From assembly GCF_013363975.1 (NCBI RefSeq), contig NZ_JABWGN010000002.1, positions 310,001-374,000 on the forward strand: a stretch of DNA of 64,000 nucleotides. The letters run 5' to 3'. Shown piece after piece: positions 6,961 through 15,154 of the stretch (position 1 is the first letter of the stretch; each line of letters starts with the position of its first letter). This DNA comes from Nonomuraea montanisoli. Its GTDB lineage: Bacteria > Actinomycetota > Actinomycetes > Streptosporangiales > Streptosporangiaceae. The position numbers were made by a program, and so were the translations under genes. The notes beneath the pieces are model-generated. The model saw nothing but the letters and a program-made list of their open reading frames with translations. It was not told the DNA's origin and did not search any database.

Positions 6961-7617
6961 CAGCTCACGCTCGTGCATGTCGAGGATCGCCATGGACACC
7001 GCCACCGCCCCGGCGGCGTCGCCGGACTCGATGGCGCGCAGCAGGTCCCAGTGCGAGGTGTCCGGCTCGTGCGTGGTGCGGCGCACGTCGCGCACGCTGT
7101 CGCGCACGGCCTCGCCCATGCCGTGGTAGAGGTCGGCGAGCAGCGGGTTGCGGGCCGCGTCCGCCACGCGCAGGTGGAAGGCGGCGTCCGCGTCGGCGAA
7201 CCCGTCGAGGTCGCCCGCCTCGCCGGCCGCGTCCCTGCGCTCCAGCGCCTCCCGCAGGGACGCGAGGTCGTCGCCGGTGCGCCGGACCGCCGCCAGCCGG
7301 GCCGCCACCAGGTCGAGGCCGCGCCGTACGTCGATGATGTCCATGGCGGCGGCGCGGTCGAGCCCGCGGCGCAGCGCGGCCCGCGACTCGTCCGTGGCGG
7401 TCACGTACGTGCCGTCGCCCTGGCGGGTGGTCAGCAGCCCCGCGTGCGCGAGCACCCGTACGGCCTCGCGCACCGACAGGCGGCTCATGCCGAGGCTCGC
7501 CGCGAGTTGCGCCTCGGACGGGATCTTCGTGCCGACCGGCCAGGCCCCGTCGGCGATCTCCCTGCGGAGCTGCTCGATGGCGGCGTCCACGAGCGAGGTC
7601 CGCGAGACGTTGCGCAT
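6958..7617 (-). CDS. FadR-subfamily GntR transcriptional regulator (FCD domain)
   Basis: A 219-residue regulator. The GntR winged helix covers residues 8-75, with GTKIPSEAQLAASLGMSRLS and VREAVRVLAHAGLLTTRQGDGTYV. The C-terminal helical FCD domain (about 90-215) shows the metal/ligand pattern DADAAFHLRVADAARNPLL and DHxxL-like features; FCD proteins sense small organic acids. Shine-Dalgarno AAAGAGGAC precedes ATG 7617. It is divergent from the secreted peptidase gene across 277 nt in which I see no ORF and no strong promoter match. It may regulate that peptidase, but no operator repeat was recognised. Confidence 0.87.
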   Translation of the reverse strand: MRNVSRTSLVDAAIEQLRREIADGAWPVGTKIPSEAQLAASLGMSRLSVREAVRVLAHAGLLTTRQGDGTYVTATDESRAALRRGLDRAAAMDIIDVRRGLDLVAARLAAVRRTGDDLASLREALERRDAAGEAGDLDGFADADAAFHLRVADAARNPLLADLYHGMGEAVRDSVRDVRRTTHEPDTSHWDLLRAIESGDAAGAVAVSMAILDMHEREL

Positions 7618-7894
7618 GCGTCCTCTTTCCTCAGGCTTCCTCAGGTCCAGGGCCTCGGGCGACCGGGCCTCGGAGAACCGGGGCCTCGGGCCGGGCCCTC
7701 CGGTTCGGGGCCCTCCAGCCTAGACGCCCCGCCGCACGGGCGTCCTCGTACCGGGGAGGCGGCTCCCGGACGGCCCGTACAGGCCTGTCCACCCGTACGG
7801 ACAGGATCTTGTCAGGCTCCTGGACGGGTGAGAGATTGCCCGGGGGGCTTACCCCCATTTCCGACACTTGCCACCTTTGTCACGGAGGACACGC

Positions 7895-9817
7895 GTGTCG
7901 CAATTACGCCCGGCTCTTCTGGCGGTCGCCCTCACGCTGGCGATCGCGACTCCCGCCCAGGCGGCGGCCGGTCCCGCCATCACCGTCGAGAACGGCCGCA
8001 CGCAGCCGGTCTTCTCCTACGCCGACGCCGTCCGCGAGCACGTCTACGTCGAGTCGAGCGTCGACAGCGACGCCGACGGACGGCTGGACCGGGTGCGCGT
8101 CGACATCATCAGGCCCAAGGAGTCCGGTCCCGGGCTCAAGGTTCCGGTGATCATCGACGAGAGCCCGTACTACGACAACTCCGGGCGCGGGAACGAGGCC
8201 GAGCGCAAGGTCTACGACTCCGCCGGAAACGTCACGAAATTTCCGTTGTTCTACGACAACTACTTCGTGCCGCGCGGCTACGCCGTCCTCAACGTCGACA
8301 TGCTCGGCACCACCCGCTCCGACGGCTGCCCCGACATCGGCGGCAAGGCCGACGTGCTGGGCGGCAAGGCGGTCGTCGACTGGCTGAACGGCCGCGCCCG
8401 CGCCTTCCGCGCCGACGGCACCCCCGCCACCGCCGACTGGACCACCGGCAAGAGCGCGATGATCGGCAAGTCGTACGACGGGACGCTCGCGAACGCCGTG
8501 GCCGCCACCGGCGTCAAGGGCCTGGAGACGATCGTGCCCATCTCGGCGATCAGCTCCTGGTACAAGTACCAGCGCTCCAACGGCGTCGTCTACAGCTACG
8601 ACTACGCCTCCTGGCTCGCCAACTACGTCGACACGGACCCCGAGGCCAAGTGCCAGGCCGTCCGGGACCGGATGGACGCCGAGGACGGCGACGACACGGG
8701 GAACCACAACGCCTTCTGGGCCGAGCGCGACTACCTGTCCGGACTGCTCGGCGACGCCTCGAAGGTGCGGGCCAGCGTCTTCGTCGTCCACACCGTGAAC
8801 GACCTGAACGTCAAGCCCGACAACTTCTCCACCTGGTGGGACGCGCTCGCCCGGCGCGGCGTGCCGCGCAAGATCTGGGTCGGCCAGTACCAGCACGTGG
8901 ACCCGTTCGACTTCGAGGGCCGCAGGGACGTGTGGGTGGACACGCTGCACCGCTGGTTCGACCACTGGCTGCTCGGCGTGCGCAACGGCGTCATGAGCGA
9001 GCCGCGCGCCGACGTGCAGACGGGTCCCACGAGCTGGATCACCCAGCGCGACTGGCCGGCGCCGCTCGCGGCCAGGCTGCCGTTGCGCCCGTCCGCCGAC
9101 GGCGCGCTCGGGCTCCGGCCGGCCGCCCGGGGCGCCACCGCGTCGTTCGCCGACGTGGCCATGGACGAGGCCGACATGATCGCCGACGTGGGCACCGCCA
9201 AGCCCGGCCGGGTGGCGTTCACCACCGGGCCGCTCCCGCTCGACCTGCGCCTGTCCGGCACCCCCACGGCCGACCTCACGGTCAAGCTCGACAAGCCCAC
9301 CTCGAACCTCACCGCCCTGCTCGTCGACTTCGGCGACGCCGCCCGGGTGGACTGGCGGCGCGGCCAGGGCATCACCACGCTCACCGACGAGGACTGCCAC
9401 GGCGAGAGCACCGCGGCCGATGACGCCTGCTACAAGAAGGTCGTCACCAACGTGGCGAACCGGCCGGCCGAGATCGTCGCCCGGGGCTGGATCGACGTGC
9501 AGAACCGCGCCTCGCTGAGCAACCCGTCCCCGCTGCCGGTCGGCACGTTCGGCAAGGTCAGGTGGCAGACGCTGCCCCAGGACTACACCTTCGCGAAGGG
9601 GCACCGGCTCGCGCTCGTGCTCGCCGGCACGGACAGCACCTACAGCGAGGAGCCGGGCACGGGCGCGAACGTCACGCTCGACCTGGCGGCCAGCTCGGTG
9701 TCCGTCCCGTTCGTGCTCGGCACCCCGCTGACGGACGTGCCCGAGGACCGGGCCGGCTTCCGCGGACCGTCGCGCGTCGAGCTGCCGGAGGCGGAGCCCG
9801 AGTTCAGCTTCTTCTGA
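7895..9817 (+). CDS. Secreted Xaa-Pro dipeptidyl-peptidase (S15/CocE-type)
   Basis: A 640-residue secreted serine hydrolase. The signal peptide is SQLRPALLAVALTLAIATPAQAAAG. The alpha/beta-hydrolase core holds IIDESPYYDNSGRG (oxyanion region), the nucleophile elbow MIGKSYDGTLA near residue 190, the acid VNDLNVKPDN and the His in GQYQHVDPF. The last 220 residues form the jelly-roll C-terminal domain typical of X-Pro dipeptidyl-peptidases. It would release Xaa-Pro dipeptides from extracellular peptides. I chose GTG 7895 because CACGGAGGAC lies 8-9 nt upstream; an upstream ATG (7868) would spoil the signal peptide. A direct repeat follows the stop. Confidence 0.88.
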   Translation: MSQLRPALLAVALTLAIATPAQAAAGPAITVENGRTQPVFSYADAVREHVYVESSVDSDADGRLDRVRVDIIRPKESGPGLKVPVIIDESPYYDNSGRGNEAERKVYDSAGNVTKFPLFYDNYFVPRGYAVLNVDMLGTTRSDGCPDIGGKADVLGGKAVVDWLNGRARAFRADGTPATADWTTGKSAMIGKSYDGTLANAVAATGVKGLETIVPISAISSWYKYQRSNGVVYSYDYASWLANYVDTDPEAKCQAVRDRMDAEDGDDTGNHNAFWAERDYLSGLLGDASKVRASVFVVHTVNDLNVKPDNFSTWWDALARRGVPRKIWVGQYQHVDPFDFEGRRDVWVDTLHRWFDHWLLGVRNGVMSEPRADVQTGPTSWITQRDWPAPLAARLPLRPSADGALGLRPAARGATASFADVAMDEADMIADVGTAKPGRVAFTTGPLPLDLRLSGTPTADLTVKLDKPTSNLTALLVDFGDAARVDWRRGQGITTLTDEDCHGESTAADDACYKKVVTNVANRPAEIVARGWIDVQNRASLSNPSPLPVGTFGKVRWQTLPQDYTFAKGHRLALVLAGTDSTYSEEPGTGANVTLDLAASSVSVPFVLGTPLTDVPEDRAGFRGPSRVELPEAEPEFSFF

Positions 9818-9854
9818 CGCACGGGCTCGTGGTGCACGCACGGGCTCGTGGTGC
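9817..9854. repeat. 19-bp tandem duplication at the peptidase stop codon
   Basis: Two exact copies of a 19-bp unit (9817-9835, 9836-9854), the first starting at the last base of the peptidase stop codon, sit between convergent genes. It is short and GC-rich and has no hairpin of note. It is one of several small tandem arrays placed at gene ends in this window. Confidence 0.7.
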
Positions 9855-9866
9855 ACGCGGCGAGCT

Positions 9867-10730
9867 TCAGTCCCGCCTGTCATGGCACGCGTCCGGCGCG
9901 TGGTCGCACAGGACGGGGAGCCTGCTCGCCGCGTCCAGCACCACGCGGTTCCCCAGCGGCTCGTCGAGCCTGACGACGCCCTGGCCGGACTGACCGGTGC
10001 CGGAGCACCAGCCGGTGCCCTGATAGGGGACGTCGAGCCCCAGGACGACCACGTCCGGCCACTCGCTGCTCCGCGGGGTGACGGCGAGTGGCCCGCCCCC
10101 GCAGGAGCCGTACTCGTAGTCGACCAGCAGCGTGCGTTCGTCGACCACCTTGTAGTCGCTGACGCCGTCGCCGCCCGACGCGTGTCTGCCGATGGCGCCC
10201 GCGATGGTGCCGACCGCGTCCCGATCGACCGCCACCTGGTCGATCGGGCCCGGCAGGTCCGAGAAGTACAGCCGCCACGCGGGCACGGTGGCCATGCCGC
10301 GCGGGGTGCGCAGCCGCATCGTGGTGTAGACGGCGCCGGTCAGGTGGTACGCCTCGTCGTCGGGGAAGGTCTCCCCCTCCGACCAGGGGGACAGAGCCAT
10401 CATCGCCTCCCGCGGCCCGACCACCGGGACCCGCGTCGTGAACCCGTCGTCCCAGCGGATCCGCGCCCCGGGCGGTGCGGCGGGGAGCCGGCCGGCCACG
10501 ACCCAGCCGTACTCCTCATCGTGCTGGATCTTCCTGAGCACGTCCGGAGACATCGCGCTCAGGTCGCCGACCGGGACGAAACCGTCGCGCCAGATCTCCG
10601 CGGCGCCGCTGGTGCGCCAGGTCCGGACGGCTCGTGCGGCCTGGTCCTCGAACGGGAGCGGTCCGATCAGGTAGCTCCCGCCGCTGAGGAGCAGCACCAC
10701 GGCCAGCAGCGTCATGATCAATCGCGGCAT
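9867..10730 (-). CDS. Secreted or membrane-tethered protein of unknown function
   Basis: A 287-residue protein I do not recognise. The N-terminus is a signal peptide or anchor (RLIMTLLAVVLLLSGGSYLIG); the remainder is soluble, with scattered Trp and four late Cys (GSCGGG, GWCSGT, VLCDHAPDACHD) that could form disulfides outside the cell. It lies 24 nt downstream of the sigma/anti-sigma-like fusion gene on the same strand, so it is probably co-transcribed. A role in the same envelope-signalling unit is a guess from position only. Confidence 0.65.
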   Translation of the reverse strand: MPRLIMTLLAVVLLLSGGSYLIGPLPFEDQAARAVRTWRTSGAAEIWRDGFVPVGDLSAMSPDVLRKIQHDEEYGWVVAGRLPAAPPGARIRWDDGFTTRVPVVGPREAMMALSPWSEGETFPDDEAYHLTGAVYTTMRLRTPRGMATVPAWRLYFSDLPGPIDQVAVDRDAVGTIAGAIGRHASGGDGVSDYKVVDERTLLVDYEYGSCGGGPLAVTPRSSEWPDVVVLGLDVPYQGTGWCSGTGQSGQGVVRLDEPLGNRVVLDAASRLPVLCDHAPDACHDRRD

Positions 10731-10754
10731 GCGCCGATCTTGCCAGGGGACGGC

Positions 10755-13700
10755 TCAGTAGCGGGCGCAGTTGCTCCAGTGGCTCCTGCCCTCGCCGTCG
10801 ATGATGTACGGGCCGGGGTTCTTGGCGACGGTCCAGGAGACCCGCAGCCGCAGCGTCCCGCGGGCGGTCGTCGTGCCGGAGGTCCTGCGGCCGTCCCCGC
10901 GCGCGACGCCGACCCAGCGCACGACGATGGTGCCCGTCTGCGTGACCGGCCGGCCTGGGCAGCCGGGCCGGGACACCGGCACCTTCACCCGGAATCCGCG
11001 GTCCGACACCGCGATGCCGCCCGTGCCGCCCGCCGAGACGATGCGGCACGTGCCGCCCTTGCAGGAGAGCGCGAACGTGCCGGTGCGGCGGGCGCCCAGC
11101 CTGACCGACACCGGCGACAGGGACGCGGCCGGGGCGTGCGGCCGCGGCAGAGTCACCGGCTGCCTTACCGGCTGCTCGCGCGGCGTCCCCGCGGGGCGGC
11201 GCGTCACGCTGTCCGTGGGGTCGCCGGTGGCCGAGCGCTTGGCGGGCCGGTCGGCCGGGCTCATCGTGCCGGCCACGACCGGGCTCTCCCGCCGGCCGTC
11301 CGCCGCCTCCTCCGTACGGGACGGACCGGCCGTGGGGTGCGCCGGGGACCCCGCCGCGGGGGTCACGGCGGGGGCCGCCGTCGCGGCGGGGGGCACGGCG
11401 GCGGGCTCCGGGGGCGGTACGGGCACCGCCGGGCCGGGGGACGGGCGGCCGTCCGGCGCCGGCGTCCGCGCCGGGTCCTCGGCGCCCGTCTCGGAGATCG
11501 CCGGCATGTGCTGGCGGGCGTTGAGACCCGACCAGGCCAGGCCCGCGACCAGCAGCCCGACGCCGACCAGCAGGCTCACGCGGGCCACGTTCCGCACCGT
11601 GACGCCCGAGTCGCCGTCGGCGAGGTCGGGGCGCTCCAGCCAGAACTCGTCGGGGCCGCCCGCGTTCAGCTCCACCACCTGGCCGCCGTGGGCGGGGCCA
11701 GGCTCGTAGCGGAGCGGCGCGGTGAACGGCGGGGCGCCGACGGCCGGGCCCTCACCCGGGCCGTCGGCGCCGCGTCCACGGGCCCACCCCGGCACGCCGC
11801 CGACCGGAGGGGGGAAGGTGTCCTCGGGGGGCCGGCGAGGCCCGGGGATGGTGATCACTCCGTGGATCCGGGCGGAGGAGGGCGGCGTGCGCCGGTCCGC
11901 CTGCGGGGAGGCGGGGGAGGGCGGGGTGCGCCGGTCGGCCTCCGAGGACGCGGAGGGTCCCGCGCCGATGGTGGTGACGGGGTGATCGGACCCGGCCGGG
12001 GGCCTGGTGGTCGCCGGGCCTTCGGGGGCGGGGTGGTCTGTGGTGGCCGATCCGTTGGTGGGGTGGTGGGGCCGGGAGGGGGCGGCGGAGGCCGATCCGT
12101 TGGCGGGGCGTTGCTGCTCGGAGGGGACGGCGTCGGTGGAGCCGTTCCTCGGGCGGGAGGTGGGCGGGGCGTCGGCCATGACCGGGGCGCTCAGGGGAAC
12201 GGGCCGCTTCGAGCGGGGGGCTCCGGCGACCATGCGGTCCGTCGGCAGGCTCGTGGGCGCCACACGCGCCACATGCGCCGCCGGGGTCATGACCGGCCGA
12301 TCCGCCGGTGCGGGCGCGGGCGCAGGTGCGCCGGTGTGCGAGGGCGACGACGAGGATGTGGGCGTGGCGGTGCGCATCGGCGGCACCACCGGCCGCGCCG
12401 CCTCCGAAGCCGCCCGCGACGGGGCCACGGCGGCGGGCCTGGGAGTGACGTCGGGTCGGGGCGCGATGTCGGGCCGGGTCGTGATGTCGGGTCGGGGGGC
12501 GACGTCAGGCCGGGGCGTGACGTCGGGGCTGGAGGCGGCGGGGCGGGGCGCCGGGGTGTCGGCGGGGGTGGCCGGGGTGGGGGAAGGAGTGGGTGGGCCA
12601 TCGTCCGGGTGGTGCTCCCATGGCGGGCCACCTTCGGCCCGGCGTGAGGGGGCCCGCTCCTGACCGGCCGGGCCGCTACTGCTGATCCGGTCATGAGCGG
12701 ACGCCGCTGGAAGGTTCCGGTACGGCACGCCTCCGCGGTTGCGGCGGACGATGGCCCAGTCTGCGGCCGGATCCGGCGACCAGGCGGGGGACTGGTCGGC
12801 CGGGTCCGGGGTCCAGGCGGCGCTCTGGGCGGCCCCGCCTGGGGTCTCGACGGCGGGCACGGACGGCCGCCCGCCTGGGGTCTCGACGGCAGGCATGGGC
12901 GGCCGCCCGCCTGGGGTCTGGGGAGCGGGCGCAGGCGACCGCCCGTCCGGGGGCTGGGGGGAGGGCGCGGCCGCGACGGCAGCACCAGCGGCCGGGGCGA
13001 CGGCGGACGCGGCCGGGGTGGTCGGGATGGCCGGGCGCTCCGGGACGGCACGGGCCGGGACGGCTCGGGCCGGTATGACGAGGGACGGTACGGCGAGGGA
13101 CGGTACGGCGAGGGACGGGACGGCGCGGGGTGGGGCGGCGCCTGGTGGCACCGGCCGTGGAGCGGCGTCCGGCGACTGCTGCGGTGGAGCGGCGTCCGGC
13201 GGCTGCGGTCGCGGGACGATGTCCGGCGGCCCAGGGCGGGCGTGCTTGCTCGGCGGGCGGTGCGCGGCCGGGTCAGGTGTGCGCTCCGGGCCGGCGGCGG
13301 CCGCGCCCGCCACCGGCCCGGAGCTTTCCCAGGTCCCCGTCGTGGGGCCGGGGACCGGAGAGATGGGCGGCGGCGCGGGCTCGGCGAGCCCGCGCGCCTG
13401 CGCGGGGAAGCCGTCCGGCCGCCACAGTCCCGCCTCGTCCGGCAACGGAAGCGCCCAGGCGAGCTGCCCCTGCAGCGTGCCCGGCGCCGAGGAGATCGGC
13501 ATCTGGCGCAGCAGCGTGTCGGCCACCATGACGCGCGGCGCGCTCTGGCAGAGGTCGCAGTGCGCGATGTGCCGGCTGATCCGCGCCCGGGTGCGCCGTC
13601 CGGGCACCGACGCCCAGTCGTTCACCCGCGACTCCAGCGCGGCGCATCCGTGGCGGGTCCTGGCGGCGATGACGGCGGCGAACCACTCCTCCAGCCCGTC

Positions 13701-14159
13701 GGCCGCCTCCAGGACGATCGTCTCCACCTCGTCGGCGTCCGCCGCGAAGACGGTGGCGATCTCGTCGTGCGTCAGCCCGTGCCGTACGGACAGGTCGAGC
13801 AGCTCCCGGTGCGCCGGGGCGAGCGCCCGCAGCGCCTCGGGCAGCAGGTCGGCCATCCGGCCGGGCCGCGACCAGGAGCCGACGCTGGTGGGGGTGGACA
13901 GGTACGCCCGGTGCGCCCTGGCCAGCGCGTACAGCCAGGGCCGCAGCGGCGACGACTCGTCGACGCGCTCGGCCCAGGCGTGCGCCGACAGCAGGGTGCC
14001 CGCCACGGCCAGCTCGGCGTCGCTCGACGACAGCTCCGTCCGGCAGTAGTCGTACAGGTGCGGCCCGTAGCCGTCGCACAGTTCGAGGATGGCCTCACGT
14101 GCGTCCTCCGACAGGGTGCGCCACATGGGGGTCGCATCTCCTCTCTGTGGTTCGGGCAT
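10755..14159 (-). CDS. Giant fusion: ECF-like sigma domains, zinc finger, disordered linker, TM helix and extracellular domain
   Basis: An 1134-residue protein. Residues about 20-90 resemble sigma region 2 (ILELCDGYGPHLYDYCRTEL, PLRPWLYALARAHR); residues 105-165 resemble region 4 with an HTH (GLTHDEIATVFAADADEVETIV). Residues 194-204 (ISRHIAHCDLC) form an H-x3-C-x2-C zinc motif as in anti-sigma ZAS domains. Then come about 640 residues of Pro/Ala/Arg-rich disorder with internal repeats, a single TM helix (VSLLVGVGLLVAGLAWSGL, about 857-878), a second low-complexity stretch and a compact C-terminal domain with Cys (LSCKGGTCRIV). This suggests a membrane-tethered transcription factor sensing outside the cell. 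The ATG at 14159 follows GGAG by 8 nt; an ATG 11 codons later is possible. It starts 17 nt after the hemB-like gene. Confidence 0.75.
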   Translation of the reverse strand: MPEPQRGDATPMWRTLSEDAREAILELCDGYGPHLYDYCRTELSSSDAELAVAGTLLSAHAWAERVDESSPLRPWLYALARAHRAYLSTPTSVGSWSRPGRMADLLPEALRALAPAHRELLDLSVRHGLTHDEIATVFAADADEVETIVLEAADGLEEWFAAVIAARTRHGCAALESRVNDWASVPGRRTRARISRHIAHCDLCQSAPRVMVADTLLRQMPISSAPGTLQGQLAWALPLPDEAGLWRPDGFPAQARGLAEPAPPPISPVPGPTTGTWESSGPVAGAAAAGPERTPDPAAHRPPSKHARPGPPDIVPRPQPPDAAPPQQSPDAAPRPVPPGAAPPRAVPSLAVPSLAVPSLVIPARAVPARAVPERPAIPTTPAASAVAPAAGAAVAAAPSPQPPDGRSPAPAPQTPGGRPPMPAVETPGGRPSVPAVETPGGAAQSAAWTPDPADQSPAWSPDPAADWAIVRRNRGGVPYRNLPAASAHDRISSSGPAGQERAPSRRAEGGPPWEHHPDDGPPTPSPTPATPADTPAPRPAASSPDVTPRPDVAPRPDITTRPDIAPRPDVTPRPAAVAPSRAASEAARPVVPPMRTATPTSSSSPSHTGAPAPAPAPADRPVMTPAAHVARVAPTSLPTDRMVAGAPRSKRPVPLSAPVMADAPPTSRPRNGSTDAVPSEQQRPANGSASAAPSRPHHPTNGSATTDHPAPEGPATTRPPAGSDHPVTTIGAGPSASSEADRRTPPSPASPQADRRTPPSSARIHGVITIPGPRRPPEDTFPPPVGGVPGWARGRGADGPGEGPAVGAPPFTAPLRYEPGPAHGGQVVELNAGGPDEFWLERPDLADGDSGVTVRNVARVSLLVGVGLLVAGLAWSGLNARQHMPAISETGAEDPARTPAPDGRPSPGPAVPVPPPEPAAVPPAATAAPAVTPAAGSPAHPTAGPSRTEEAADGRRESPVVAGTMSPADRPAKRSATGDPTDSVTRRPAGTPREQPVRQPVTLPRPHAPAASLSPVSVRLGARRTGTFALSCKGGTCRIVSAGGTGGIAVSDRGFRVKVPVSRPGCPGRPVTQTGTIVVRWVGVARGDGRRTSGTTTARGTLRLRVSWTVAKNPGPYIIDGEGRSHWSNCARY
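12445..12534. repeat. 18-bp intragenic tandem repeat, 5 copies
   Basis: Units start at 12445, 12463, 12481, 12499 and 12517 and encode a six-residue repeat of the form RPD(V/I)xP in the disordered linker of the sigma-factor fusion. Being a multiple of three, the array can change length without shifting the frame. Confidence 0.8.
12837..12944. repeat. 36-bp intragenic tandem repeat, 3 copies
   Basis: Units at 12837-12872, 12873-12908 and 12909-12944 encode a 12-residue repeat (GGRPxxPAVETP) in the same linker. The first two differ at only three or four bases, implying recent duplication; the third is more diverged. Confidence 0.8.
13081..13125. repeat. 15-bp intragenic tandem repeat, 3 copies
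   Basis: Units AGGGACGGTACGGCG at 13081, 13096 and 13111 encode the five-residue repeat AVPSL in the linker of the fusion protein. The first two copies are identical and the third has one change. Confidence 0.8.
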
Positions 14160-14175
14160 CGGGGCGGCTCCGGGG

Positions 14176-15153
14176 TCAGCGGGGAAGGCGTTCGGCGATC
14201 TCGGTGGCCCAGTACGTGATCACGCTCCCCGCGCCCGCCCGGCGGATCGCGGTGAGGCTTTCGAGGATGGCGCGGTCGCGCGTGAGCCAGCCGTTGGCGG
14301 CGGCCGCCTCGATCGCGGCGTACTCGCCGGAGACCTGGTAGGCGGCCACCGGCACGTTGACGGCGTCGGCGACGCGGCGCACCACGTCGAGGTAGAGGCC
14401 GGCGGGCTTGACCATCACCATGTCGGCGCCCTCGTCCACGTCGAGCAGCACCTCGCGCAGCGACTCGCGCAGGTTGGCGGGGTCCTGCTGGTGGGTGGAG
14501 CGGGTGCCGGTCAGCCGCGACTCGACCGCGTCGCGGAACGGGCCGTAGAACGCGGAGTCGTACTTGGCGGCGTACGCCATGATCGGCACGTTGTGGTGGC
14601 CGGCGGCGTCGAGGGCCCGGCGGATGGCGCCGACCTGGCCGTCCATCATGCCGCTGGGCGCCACCATGTGGGCGCCGGCCCTGGCCTGGGCGACGGCGAC
14701 GCGGGCGTAGGCGGCCAGCGTGGCGTCGTTGTCGACGTCGCCGCGCGCGTCCAGGACGCCGACGTGCCCGTGCTCGGTGTACTCGTCCAGGTTGATGTCG
14801 CCGATGACGACGGTGGCGTCGCCCACCTCGGCGGCGACGTCGGCGAGGGCGAGCTGGGTGATGCCGTGCTCGTCCCAGGCGCCGCGCCCGTCGCTGTCCT
14901 TGGTCTCCGGGATGCCGAACAGCAGCAGCCCGCCGACGCCGGCCCGCACGGCGGCCGCGGCGGCCTTGCGGACGCTCTCGCGGGTGTGCTGGACCTGCCC
15001 GGGCATGCAGGCGATGGGACGGGGCTCGTCCAGGCCCTCGCGGACGAACAGCGGCTGGATCAGGTCGGCGGGGTGCAGGCGGGTCTCGGCGACCAGCCCG
15101 CGCAGGGCGGCGGTGCGCCGCAGGCGGCGCGGACGCTCGGCGGGATAGCTCAT
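14176..15153 (-). CDS. HemB-like (porphobilinogen synthase family) enzyme with altered metal site
   Basis: A 325-residue protein that aligns over its full length with 5-aminolevulinate dehydratase, which condenses two 5-aminolevulinates to porphobilinogen. Both Schiff-base lysines are present: K197 in AYAAKYDSAFYGPFRDA and K249 in MVMVKPAGLYLDV; AYQVSGEYA follows. The metal loop reads DINLDEYTEHGHVGVL (119-134). Actinobacterial zinc enzymes have Cys at the N121 and V131 positions, and magnesium enzymes have Ala and Asp-type residues there; this protein fits neither. It is the last small gene of a tightly packed operon rather than next to hemC/hemD. I infer a paralogue making a pyrrole or related product in a special pathway. 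A housekeeping hemB role is not excluded. Confidence 0.82.
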   Translation of the reverse strand: MSYPAERPRRLRRTAALRGLVAETRLHPADLIQPLFVREGLDEPRPIACMPGQVQHTRESVRKAAAAAVRAGVGGLLLFGIPETKDSDGRGAWDEHGITQLALADVAAEVGDATVVIGDINLDEYTEHGHVGVLDARGDVDNDATLAAYARVAVAQARAGAHMVAPSGMMDGQVGAIRRALDAAGHHNVPIMAYAAKYDSAFYGPFRDAVESRLTGTRSTHQQDPANLRESLREVLLDVDEGADMVMVKPAGLYLDVVRRVADAVNVPVAAYQVSGEYAAIEAAAANGWLTRDRAILESLTAIRRAGAGSVITYWATEIAERLPR

Positions 15154-15154
15154 G

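Noticed and set aside
7904..9883. A 659-codon minus-strand open frame opposite the Xaa-Pro dipeptidyl-peptidase
   Set aside because: It is the shadow of a gene with a clear signal peptide and catalytic residues; its own translation is low-complexity Gly/Val/Arg.
12445..13125. Clustered short repeats that could suggest a CRISPR array
   Set aside because: Units are contiguous, in frame and within a coding region; there are no unique spacers of regular length and no cas genes.
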